This document shows positions 1-8,747 of a stretch of 64,000 nucleotides of DNA, in pieces. Source of the DNA: Psychrobacter vallis (lineage in GTDB: Bacteria; Pseudomonadota; Gammaproteobacteria; Pseudomonadales; Moraxellaceae). The stretch is from the NCBI RefSeq assembly GCF_904846715.1, contig NZ_CAJHBU010000002.1:237526-301525 (forward strand), written 5' to 3'. The position numbers were made by a program, and so were the translations under genes. A model generated the notes under the pieces. It was not told where the DNA came from. It was given only the letters and a program-made list of their open reading frames with translations, and made no database searches. Every line of letters begins with the position of its first letter. Within the stretch, counting starts at the first letter, position 1.

Positions 1-3000
1 GTCAATTATACCATTAACATAACCAATAGTGGCAATGCTACTGCCTTTGATGTACAACTAAAAGATGCTTTACCACGTGGTTTCAATTACGCGGATGGTA
101 GTGTACGCGTTAGCCAAACTGCTGATATCGATATCAATAAAGTACAAACCACTGAGTTTAAAGCTGATGGTAGATATCAGGTGTTAAACTTAGGTAACAT
201 GGCAAATGGTGAAAGCAAAAAAATTACTTACCGTGTATTGATCGGTGCCTCATCATTAGGCGGTGACGGTATCAATCGTGCAACCGCAGTTGCTAATAAT
301 GAACAAGGTCAACGCTTCGCATCAAGAGAAGCACAGTGGAAGATTGACGTAGAGCGCGGCATCATGAATACAGACGGTATCATCGTTGGTAAGGTCTATC
401 ATGATATCAACCGTGATGGTATCCAACAAAAAGACGATGGCGAGCTTGGTGTTGCTGGCGTCCGCATCTATATGGAAAACGGCAATTTCATTGTGACCGA
501 TCCTGAAGGCAAGTACAACTTCTATGGCGTTAGCGCCAAGACTCATGTATTAAAAGTTGACCGCACTACTCTCCCTAACGCAACTGAAATGGTCACACAA
601 AGCAATCGTAATGCTGGCGACGCGGGTAGCCGTTTCGTTGATTTAAAGTATGGTGAATTGCATCGTGCTGACTTTGGTATTGTTGGCGGGATGGGTGATA
701 GTACTGAGCGTTTGAATTCAGAGCTGATCGCTCGTAGCAAATCAGTGGGTGTTAAAAATAATACGCTTGACCAAGCGGTGAAAACAGAGCTAACCTTAGA
801 TCCTGACTACAATCGCGACTTTAATGATAATATTAAAGCCAGCGGCTGTCATATCAACGGTGATCTAGACTTTGGTACTCACTGCGACTCCGCTATCATT
901 AATGAGATCGTCAATCCAGTGGGCAATCGCGTAAATATGGCGGTAACCACTATTGCGCCGCCAGTAGAAAAAGAGCTCGAAGAATACTTAAAAGAAGTGG
1001 CTAATAATGATGTGACTTTCATCAACCTAAACGAAGGTCAGCAGCTTAGTACCTATAAGCAAATGGTACAAGTACAAGCACCACTCGGCTCACTATTCAC
1101 GCTATACGCCAATGGTAAAGCGGTATCAGAGCAACAAATCGGTAAAACTGCTAAGCAAGAAAAGCAAAATGTAACTGCTTTTGACTATTATGCGGTTGAT
1201 CTACAGCGCGGCAACAACGCATTACGCGGCGTGGCTACCGATATTAATGGCAAAGTTATCTCAGAACAAACGATCAACCTACTAACACCTGACAGCTTAC
1301 AAGCTATTAATTATCGAACCCAAACGCAGCTAGTAGCAGCCGATGGTATTAGCGAATATCAAATCGTTATCAGCCTAAAAGATCGTGATGGCCGCCCTTA
1401 TATTGCCTCAACACCCATCACTATCGATACCAACATTGGCCGTATCAACTTGAATGATGGCAGTAAAGATCAGGCTGGTACGCAAGTTATTGTGTCGGGC
1501 GGCGAGCTATTAATACCAGTGACTGCCCCAAGCGTACCGGGCAAAGGTGAGATGATCATCGATACTGGTAGCAGCAAACAAATCATCCCATTACAATTCA
1601 CCGCTCAACTGCGTCCTCTGATCGCAGTGGGTATCGTCGAAGGCGCCATCTCACTCAAAGACTTTGATGGTAGTAGTATTACAGATGCTCAAGGTGCATT
1701 TGAGCAAGAGCTCAATGATTTTGCTGGCAATGATGATTATGCCGCCTCTGGTCGTGCGGCTATGTTCCTTAAAGGAAAGGTACGCGGTGATTATCTGCTC
1801 ACCTTGGCTTATGACAGCGATAAAAAAGGTGAGCGCCTGTTCCGTGATATCGAACCTGGTGAGTATTATCCGGTATACGGTGATTCATCAGCCAAAGGCT
1901 TTGATGCGCAGTCTACCAGTAAGCTATATGTGCGTTTGGACAAAGGTCGCTCATTCGCTATGTATGGCGATCTGAAAACACAGATTGACAATGATGAAGG
2001 CATCAAACTTGGTCAATATAATCGTACGTTAACTGGTGTAAAAGCCCAATTTGAAGACAATAATACTCGCGTTACTGCCTTTGTAGCAGAAACCAGTACG
2101 AGCCAGCGCGTCAATGAGACTCGTGGTTTAGGCATCTCAGGTCCCTACCCATTGGCTGAAAACTTTGACGCGGTATTAGAAAACTCAGAAATTATTGAGG
2201 TGATTACCCGTGACGCAAACAATCCTGGGTTGATTATCAGTCGCAAAACGCTTACTCGCTTCGCCGATTACGAGATTGACCCTATTACCCGCAGCTTATT
2301 CCTCAAAGCGCCTATTGCCAGTCAGGACATCGAAGGCAATCCTATCTATATTCGTGTTACCGTAGAAGTAGATGAAGGCGGTGAAGAGTATTTAGTCGGC
2401 GGTATTGCAGCCAAACAACAGCTCACTGACAAAATAGCGATTGGTGGTAGTTACATCAATAGTGACGACCCGCTGAATAAAGAAGAGCTGGCCAGTGTCA
2501 ACAGCGTCATCAAGTTCAATGAGCAACTAAAGCTGGTCGCAGAATATGCGATGAACAAAGCTGAAAATCCGAATTTTCAGCCAAGCAATCAGATCAATAC
2601 GGCAGAATTAAACGGTAATGACGTTGAAGGCAATGCATTACGTATCGAGCTGGACTTTGATAATAAGAAAAATACCCGTGCCAAAGCTTATTATAAAGAT
2701 ACTGACGAAGGTTTTGTGACTGGTGCCTCGCCACAAACTGCTGGCCGTGAAGAATCTGGCATCGAAGCCACACACCTACTCAATGATAAAAACACCGCAT
2801 TAAAATTAGAAGGCGTGCGCACTAAAGATCATACGACTGAGGCCAATCGTCAAGGCATCTTAGCCAGTATTGAGCAACGCTTAAGTACCAACATCGTTGG
2901 CGAGATTGGCGTGCGTTATTATAAGCAAGACGCCACTGCTGCCTCACGCAATACTCAAGCGGCAACAGATGTCGTGGACATTACAGATGATACTGTCTTT

Positions 3001-4236
3001 AATGATGACATCATCAATCAATCGGCACTCAATAGTGTCAATGATGCTGAAAAAGACATAGAAGGTATCACTGCTCGCGCTCGCATCACCGCTCGCCTGC
3101 CCAAGCTTAACAATTCTTTGGTATTTGCAGAGTACGAACAAGATATTGACAACAGTAATCGCAATGCAACTTCTATTGGTGGCGAGACGCCACTAGGTGC
3201 ATTAGGCCGTTTATATGCTCGTCATGATTTGATCAACAGCCTATCTGGTAGTTATGGTTTGGATGATACTGAAGAGCGTCAACGTACAGTAGTTGGTTTT
3301 GATGCCAACTATATGAAAGACGGCAAGGTCTATAGCGAATACCGTATGCGTGACGCTATCAGCGCTCGCGAAGCCGAGGCAGCTATTGGTCTAAAGAACA
3401 AATGGCATATCCAGAAAGGCTTAACAGTAAACACCTTGTTTGAGCGTATTGAATCTCTAGAAGGTGATACCGAAAACACCGCAACGGCAGCAGGCATCGG
3501 TGTTGAATATCTTGCAAAAGAAGACTATAAAGCCTCTGCTCGTTTTGAGAAACGTTGGGGTGAGACCAGTGATACGTTACTAGGTAGCGCTGGTATTGCT
3601 TATCGCTATACCAATGAAGTCACCTTACTGGCCAAAGACATTTACTCGCAAGTCGCCTACGATGATGGTGATCGTACGATTAACCGTTTCCAACTGGGTG
3701 CCGCTTATCGTGATTACGATAGCAATCAGTTAGACATGTTAACGAAGCTCGAGTATCGCTTAGATGACAACAACACTGGTGATGACGCATATCAAAAAGA
3801 CACGGTTATCTGGTCATTGAGTGGTAACTATCACCCCACACGTCCGCTGACCTTATCCGGTCACTATGCTGGTAAGTACACACAGTTTAATGCCGATAAT
3901 ATCAGCAGTGATAATACGGCTCATGCACTTTATACTCGTGGTCTTTATGACATTAGTGAACGCTGGGATGTAGGCTTGCAAGCAGGTACTTACTGGAACA
4001 AGCAATCGGATGATATGTCTTATATGCTGGGTGCTGAAGTGGGTTATAGCCCGATGACCAACCTTTGGTTATCATTAGGTTATAATTTCATGGGCTTTGA
4101 GGACGAAGACATCGCTTATGATGACACCACCCAACAGGGCGCTTATTTTAGACTACGCTTCAAATTTGATGAAGACTTATTCAAGCGTGATGATCCTCGC
4201 AAAAACCAGCGCCTGATGCCTGTTTCTGAACTATAA
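1..4236 (+). CDS. large DUF11/SdrD-type outer-membrane repeat protein, 5' end outside window
   Basis: The frame is open from base 1, so the true start lies upstream; 1411 residues are visible. The first ~60 read as the end of a DUF11-type beta-sandwich (NYTINITNSGNATAFDV). A Gly/Asp-rich SdrD-B-like module follows (GKVYHDINRDGIQQ, about visible residues 128-185), then Ig-like segments. The last ~700 residues have alternating aromatic/charged strands typical of an outer-membrane beta-barrel. Inference: a surface-exposed adhesin-like or structural protein anchored by its C-terminal barrel. A GTG at 181 is only an internal codon, because homologous sequence continues upstream of it. I cannot name a characterised homologue. 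Confidence 0.8.
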   Translation, partial: VNYTINITNSGNATAFDVQLKDALPRGFNYADGSVRVSQTADIDINKVQTTEFKADGRYQVLNLGNMANGESKKITYRVLIGASSLGGDGINRATAVANNEQGQRFASREAQWKIDVERGIMNTDGIIVGKVYHDINRDGIQQKDDGELGVAGVRIYMENGNFIVTDPEGKYNFYGVSAKTHVLKVDRTTLPNATEMVTQSNRNAGDAGSRFVDLKYGELHRADFGIVGGMGDSTERLNSELIARSKSVGVKNNTLDQAVKTELTLDPDYNRDFNDNIKASGCHINGDLDFGTHCDSAIINEIVNPVGNRVNMAVTTIAPPVEKELEEYLKEVANNDVTFINLNEGQQLSTYKQMVQVQAPLGSLFTLYANGKAVSEQQIGKTAKQEKQNVTAFDYYAVDLQRGNNALRGVATDINGKVISEQTINLLTPDSLQAINYRTQTQLVAADGISEYQIVISLKDRDGRPYIASTPITIDTNIGRINLNDGSKDQAGTQVIVSGGELLIPVTAPSVPGKGEMIIDTGSSKQIIPLQFTAQLRPLIAVGIVEGAISLKDFDGSSITDAQGAFEQELNDFAGNDDYAASGRAAMFLKGKVRGDYLLTLAYDSDKKGERLFRDIEPGEYYPVYGDSSAKGFDAQSTSKLYVRLDKGRSFAMYGDLKTQIDNDEGIKLGQYNRTLTGVKAQFEDNNTRVTAFVAETSTSQRVNETRGLGISGPYPLAENFDAVLENSEIIEVITRDANNPGLIISRKTLTRFADYEIDPITRSLFLKAPIASQDIEGNPIYIRVTVEVDEGGEEYLVGGIAAKQQLTDKIAIGGSYINSDDPLNKEELASVNSVIKFNEQLKLVAEYAMNKAENPNFQPSNQINTAELNGNDVEGNALRIELDFDNKKNTRAKAYYKDTDEGFVTGASPQTAGREESGIEATHLLNDKNTALKLEGVRTKDHTTEANRQGILASIEQRLSTNIVGEIGVRYYKQDATAASRNTQAATDVVDITDDTVFNDDIINQSALNSVNDAEKDIEGITARARITARLPKLNNSLVFAEYEQDIDNSNRNATSIGGETPLGALGRLYARHDLINSLSGSYGLDDTEERQRTVVGFDANYMKDGKVYSEYRMRDAISAREAEAAIGLKNKWHIQKGLTVNTLFERIESLEGDTENTATAAGIGVEYLAKEDYKASARFEKRWGETSDTLLGSAGIAYRYTNEVTLLAKDIYSQVAYDDGDRTINRFQLGAAYRDYDSNQLDMLTKLEYRLDDNNTGDDAYQKDTVIWSLSGNYHPTRPLTLSGHYAGKYTQFNADNISSDNTAHALYTRGLYDISERWDVGLQAGTYWNKQSDDMSYMLGAEVGYSPMTNLWLSLGYNFMGFEDEDIAYDDTTQQGAYFRLRFKFDEDLFKRDDPRKNQRLMPVSEL

Positions 4237-4380
4237 TGTATGTCTATTGTCTCATATTGTCATCATATAACTTTATGGCAATGCGAGCGGTATGCCCTGT
4301 TTCATCACGTTATACGACAGATATATTTCATTGAGCGATAAGATCAGTTTCGAAAATAACAAGCACTGACACCAATTGGT

Positions 4381-4652
4381 TTAGGGCGTGTTTGATAATT
4401 CAACCATGGCACTGACAGAGACTATTTTTTAGGCGATTCGAAGGTAAAGATAGTGAGTATAGTCATTCTATACGTCTATTTTTAGCAATGAAGCGGCAAA
4501 AAAGAGTCCTGTCCTTTCAGGCTGATGCTAAAACTGCCCCATACTGCGTTGCAAGTCTAGTTAAGGTATTAACATTATCGTAGACTTGCGCCTTGTCTGG
4601 AACAATTTTAGCAATCAGCAGTGCCTATTTGTGAATATTCAACACGCCCTAA
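4381..4652. repeat. MITE-like element, 272 bp, 12-bp perfect terminal inverted repeats
   Basis: TTAGGGCGTGTT at 4381-4392 is exactly mirrored by AACACGCCCTAA at 4641-4652. The interior has no credible gene. It contains a second inverted repeat, GCAAGTCTA/TAGACTTGC, around 4552-4592. The element ends 17 bp before the preferred start of the next gene, so it supplies that gene's 5' leader. Non-coding interior and matched ends suggest a non-autonomous transposable element; the matching transposase is not in the window. Confidence 0.6.
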
Positions 4653-4669
4653 TACAAGGTTTTTGCATT

Positions 4670-5449
4670 ATGTTTAATTCTGCGACCAAAATAAACGTTT
4701 GTAAACAAGCTATCTATATCCTGTTATCAGCCGCCTTATTATTGAACACCGCGTTGTCCGCTTCTGCGTCAAGCCATCATTCTCTTGAAGAAACAGCTTT
4801 AAAGAATGACGCTTACGATTGCGCCAATGATATTCAAACGCAGGCCAATCATTATAAATATCAAAGTACACACCAACGCGCCATGACGTGTATGTTGACA
4901 GAGCTAAAAAACTATCAACAAAAAAACATGACAGCACATCAACAGTACTTTGCTTACAAAGCTCAAGCTTGGCTTAATTATGCCATTCACCAAGACAGTA
5001 TGAATAGTCGTTCATCTGCAGGTAAGCAAGCAGCGCAAAATGCAGAAACTATTTTGGCAATGTTAAAAAGTGGTAAAGAAAAAGACCTGAATCTCATCCA
5101 AGACATCCCTTCTAACTCTGCTTTAATGAGACCGGACCTATGGGCAGTTTTAAATGCCCTTAAGGAATCTGGCGGTATAACATCAGCACCACGTGAGTTA
5201 GCTTTTAGCGAAGTTGCCCTGATTTGGGCGGCAACCAATCAATGTCAGCGTGATTGGCGTGAGTCAGGCAGTCATTTTCGTATGGCAGATCGCTGGCTTG
5301 AACAAGCACGTGAGGCTTATATCAACGCCCATGATTCGCAAACCAACGTCGTTCTAGAGCAATTAATCGTCCACTACTATGAACAATACGCGCCTTTAGA
5401 TGCGACCAAAGATGTTTGTCGTGGACAAGTATTAATGCCGATTCATTAA
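4670..5449 (+). CDS. secreted alpha-helical hypothetical protein
   Basis: I chose the ATG at 4670 (259 aa) because it begins a clear Sec signal peptide: basic start, hydrophobic IYILLSAALLLNTAL, then an ASA cleavage-type site. An in-frame start at 4586 lies inside the inverted-repeat element and would add 28 unlikely residues. The mature part is helix-rich, with four cysteines spread along it (DCAND, MTCML, NQCQRD, DVCRG) that could form disulfides in the periplasm. It follows the giant outer-membrane protein on the same strand and may serve the same surface structure. Function is not recognised. Confidence 0.75.
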   Translation: MFNSATKINVCKQAIYILLSAALLLNTALSASASSHHSLEETALKNDAYDCANDIQTQANHYKYQSTHQRAMTCMLTELKNYQQKNMTAHQQYFAYKAQAWLNYAIHQDSMNSRSSAGKQAAQNAETILAMLKSGKEKDLNLIQDIPSNSALMRPDLWAVLNALKESGGITSAPRELAFSEVALIWAATNQCQRDWRESGSHFRMADRWLEQAREAYINAHDSQTNVVLEQLIVHYYEQYAPLDATKDVCRGQVLMPIH

Positions 5450-5469
5450 AATGATTCATTAAGACAACC

Positions 5470-5501
5470 AAAAAAAGCCGACATATAATGTCGGCTTTTT
5501 C
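5470..5501. terminator. bidirectional rho-independent terminator
   Basis: A stem AAAAAGCCGACAT / ATGTCGGCTTTTT with a 3-nt loop lies between the convergent genes ending at 5449 and 5534. An A-run precedes it and a T-run follows, so it can end transcripts from both sides. Confidence 0.9.
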
Positions 5502-5533
5502 TATAATAGTATGCTGTTATTTCACAACCTATA

Positions 5534-6229
5534 TTAGCGGTTTTTACGCGGTAGCTTTTCTGGTAAATAGCAACGCAGATACGCGATAAAAGCGGTATTG
5601 GCTTCTTGAATATATTCATTGGTAATACTTTGATGACGGCGATAAGACAATGTGAATATAGCATTGATAATACTATAAGCAATCAATAATGTGTCTTGGA
5701 TATCGTCAAAATTCGGCATTTCATAACGCTCTGCCAAACGCTTATAGACCAAGTCAACGATTTGATGATCAATATCTTCACCAAAGCTATCACCTTCAAA
5801 TTCAGGCGTGTTGGTATCATAAATAAGCTTGGCTTTGGTTTCATCATTATGAAATATAGTCACACATTGGTCGATAAGTGCGGTTAGATATCCTTGCCAT
5901 CTGTCGTAATTGCCGACATCAACTGTTTCTACCATTTCTAATATTTCGATAGCATTCAAAAAGCGTAGTGCTAAAAATATTGCTTCGATATTAGGGAAGA
6001 AGTGATAAGCAGAGGCTCTTGGAATACCCGCTTCTTCACAAACAGCAGCCAATGTAATATCATTAATGGCGTGTGTTTCACTCAGTTTTTTGGCACCAGC
6101 CAAAAGTTTCTGACGGCGCGCACGGCCTTGTTGGCTGGTAAATTTAAACTTATTTGGTACAAGCTTTTTTGCCAGTTCCGAGTCTACCAACACATCTTCG
6201 ATTTTTTCGTCTTTATTTTCGCTCATCAT
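5534..6229 (-). CDS. TetR/AcrR-family transcriptional regulator
   Basis: 231 aa from the first of two tandem ATGs at 6229. AAGAGA lies ~6 nt upstream, which supports this start over the longer frame beginning at 6292. The N-terminal helix-turn-helix is typical of the family (ITLAAVCEEAGIPRASAYHF), with ~45 charged residues ahead of it. The C-terminal ligand domain is not recognisable. It stands alone, convergent with the secreted protein. Nothing nearby is obviously its target; the upstream neighbour on the same strand begins 230 bp away. Ligand unknown. Confidence 0.85.
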   Translation of the reverse strand: MMSENKDEKIEDVLVDSELAKKLVPNKFKFTSQQGRARRQKLLAGAKKLSETHAINDITLAAVCEEAGIPRASAYHFFPNIEAIFLALRFLNAIEILEMVETVDVGNYDRWQGYLTALIDQCVTIFHNDETKAKLIYDTNTPEFEGDSFGEDIDHQIVDLVYKRLAERYEMPNFDDIQDTLLIAYSIINAIFTLSYRRHQSITNEYIQEANTAFIAYLRCYLPEKLPRKNR

Positions 6230-6462
6230 AAGTCTCTTAATATTACACCCTATTTTATAGATACAATCTTCATTGGATAGTATTTGTCCCAAATTGAAGG
6301 ATTACTTTTTATTAGCTCATAACGTAGAACCGATACCAGCGCTACTCAAGCTAATGGAAAGGCATCATAAACGCTTGTACACTAGCAAGCAAGGGAGATG
6401 AATGGGTTAAAATAATGTATGGGTCAACAATTTGACAAAATTGACCATGCAATGTAATAAAA

Positions 6463-7491
6463 TTAATCGTTCAGTTTAATTTTCGCTCTTATAATACCAT
6501 GATCGGTGACTCTATCTGCATAATCCCACTTCAAATGGTCATTAAAATAGTCTACTCGTTCAACTTGACCAAGCGAAAACTTGCTATCCGCCAAAAACTC
6601 TTCTGAAACAAACAATTGATCAATCACTTCTGGCATGCCCTGATATATATGCGTATAAGCCACATCCTTCATCCAGCCATAACGTGCTTGAATACGAGCA
6701 GCATCAAACAAGGCGACATCGCGCATGCCTTTATCATAGTTGACCTCACCAGTCTCAGTCATCAATTGCGTGGTCACACTACCAGTGACATCATTCATAT
6801 CACCCAATAAGATCAATGGCTCACGAGTATGATGCAAACGCTCAATGATAGACATGCGAATAGATGCCGCTTCTGCTGCACGCATGCACAAACTACGCAG
6901 CTTAGCACGGATTCTGATATTTGGATCGTCCATGTCTTCTAGTAGATGACCGTTTTCATCACGCAAGAAAAAAGCACGTTTACTTTTGAGATGCGCGGTA
7001 ATAATCGTTATTGGCTGACCAAACACATTCACCCGTAATACTAAGGGCGGACGGTTAAAGCGTTGGTAAGGCCCAACATCAGGAATATCAATCACTGCTT
7101 TTGGCATGATTTCGTCTAACAAACTGCTCTCTAGTTGTTCAAAGCGACTAATAATACCAACAGCAGGCGTATTCTGTGCCCCTTTGCCTTGTGTATACGG
7201 ACTCGCACTGTCATTGCTTGCCAATGGAATCACCACATGCTCAGGCTTAAATCCTAACGAAACAGCCAATGCTTCTAGCGCATTACTGTCCCATACTTCT
7301 TGTACTGCAATAATATCGGCATGTGCTTTGGCCAATAGATCAGTAATGCCACGTAGCTTATGCTCATATTCTTTATTATTATAGGCGGGAGCATTCTCGT
7401 AATAAATGCGATTAGGATTAGCAAAATTCAGCAAATTCGCAGTCGCTATATAAAACTCCTTCTGACTGCTTTTATTGGCGTGGTTGACCAT
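6463..7491 (-). CDS. endonuclease/exonuclease/phosphatase-family hydrolase
   Basis: 342 aa with the metal-dependent EEP fold signatures in order: ATANLLNF near the N-terminus, DIIAVQEVWD (metal-binding Glu, ~residue 62), ITAHLKSKR mid-protein, LLGDMND (~residue 215) and TDHGIIRAKI at the C-terminus. These are the catalytic Asn/Asp/Glu/His positions of the DNase I-like superfamily, which hydrolyses DNA, RNA or phosphoester metabolites. No signal peptide is visible, so it is probably cytoplasmic. The substrate cannot be told from sequence. It appears to be a single-gene unit. Confidence 0.85.
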   Translation of the reverse strand: MVNHANKSSQKEFYIATANLLNFANPNRIYYENAPAYNNKEYEHKLRGITDLLAKAHADIIAVQEVWDSNALEALAVSLGFKPEHVVIPLASNDSASPYTQGKGAQNTPAVGIISRFEQLESSLLDEIMPKAVIDIPDVGPYQRFNRPPLVLRVNVFGQPITIITAHLKSKRAFFLRDENGHLLEDMDDPNIRIRAKLRSLCMRAAEAASIRMSIIERLHHTREPLILLGDMNDVTGSVTTQLMTETGEVNYDKGMRDVALFDAARIQARYGWMKDVAYTHIYQGMPEVIDQLFVSEEFLADSKFSLGQVERVDYFNDHLKWDYADRVTDHGIIRAKIKLND

Positions 7492-7555
7492 AGACTACCT
7501 ATTATTATATTTGATGATGGGTTGCTAATCTTAAAACATAGTCAGAAATATAAAG

Positions 7556-7590
7556 CAAAAAAGCCTCCAAAAGATATCTTTGGAGGCTTC
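7556..7590 (-). terminator. rho-independent terminator
   Basis: Inverted repeat AAGCCTCCAAA / TTTGGAGGCTT with a 7-nt loop. On the minus strand it is followed by a T-run, so it ends transcripts coming from the glycine-zipper gene ~180 bp upstream. Confidence 0.85.
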
Positions 7591-7771
7591 AAAATAGCAT
7601 ATATGCAACTTACTTTGTTCATCAAAATAGCAACATCTACAATCAAGCTAAATTTAGTGATGAGATAGTAAGCTTCTGCATTGTTTACTTACTTAAATTA
7701 AATAGGCCATTAGTTATGCCTCATTAATTTTAGCTTATATACCATCATTTCGCTATTATTTTAGCTAACTG

Positions 7772-8455
7772 TTATTTTGACACGCGGTTCCATGCATCAC
7801 GTGATGCGCGGCGAGCATCATTCCACTCCATGCGTGACTCACCTTTCACTTCCTGCCATGAACGCTCTAAATCCGCTTCGTGGTCTTCAAAACGAGCATC
7901 AGCAGGATAACGAGCGCGGTTGGCATAACCTACTGCATAGGCTGGATGCAAATCACGGTCAAAGTCATGACCTTCTCTGTAATAGTCAGCGTTTGCATGT
8001 TCTGCACGCCAGTACGCTTCTTCATGTGTTGGATCGATGGCTTCCGCTGCTGCATGTCCTGCACCGCCACCAACGATAGCACCGATAGCACCACCAATTA
8101 GCGTACCTAATGGTCCCGCCATTGTACCGATAGCCGCGCCTGCTGCTGCACCGCCAATACCACCAATACCAGTGCCTACTGGATGCGAACCTGGCTCACC
8201 TGTAATAACGTCAGCATTTAAATCTTTTTTGGTCTCTTTTGACATACCTTTAACAGCGCTGCGATCAATCGCATCATGGTCATGGATGATATTGTCATTT
8301 TCATGGGCAACAACTCTACTGTTGTCTATCGCATGATCACTGCCAGTCACTCTACGTTCGTTATCGTCAATTATACGCTCTCTGTCACCTACTTCTAGGT
8401 AATCATCAGCAATTACATGGTTCTCAGTATCTGTAATACGGCCATCGTTATTCAT
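7772..8455 (-). CDS. glycine-zipper domain protein, probable stress protein
   Basis: 227 aa. The first ~90 residues are highly charged and rich in Asp, Asn and Arg. Residues ~93-140 form a glycine zipper with repeated GxxxG (GTGIGGIGGAAAGAAIG, IGGAIGAIVGGGAG). The C-terminal ~75 residues are charged and end in a Trp-Asn-Asp-Ala-Arg/Arg-Asp-Ala-Trp pattern seen in stress-induced bacterial proteins of this type. No signal peptide is visible. The zipper suggests membrane insertion or oligomerisation. It has its own terminator and appears monocistronic. Biochemical role unknown. Confidence 0.75.
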   Translation of the reverse strand: MNNDGRITDTENHVIADDYLEVGDRERIIDDNERRVTGSDHAIDNSRVVAHENDNIIHDHDAIDRSAVKGMSKETKKDLNADVITGEPGSHPVGTGIGGIGGAAAGAAIGTMAGPLGTLIGGAIGAIVGGGAGHAAAEAIDPTHEEAYWRAEHANADYYREGHDFDRDLHPAYAVGYANRARYPADARFEDHEADLERSWQEVKGESRMEWNDARRASRDAWNRVSK

Positions 8456-8747
8456 AATATTGTCCTTAAATGGATTGTTATATATTAGAGTTATTAAGTA
8501 CTAATTTATTAAGTAATAAAAAAATCAGCAATGTTGCTTGATTCATCTAAAGTATAAGAATTTATAGGTGCGGACAGATAGAACGATTATGTAAGCTGTG
8601 TTCGAATTACGAATATCTTGCGTTACAGCCTGTATCTTTAGACTCCTTTTGTATGACAGTTACATTCTTTAAGTAATAATTGATTAAACACTTTATTAAG
8701 TGATTGTTGATTAATCTGGTACAGCACTTCATGACGCTACTCAGTAT

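Noticed and set aside
1664..1975. 103-aa ORF inside the large outer-membrane gene
   Set aside because: Out-of-frame shadow with no ribosome binding site or family features.
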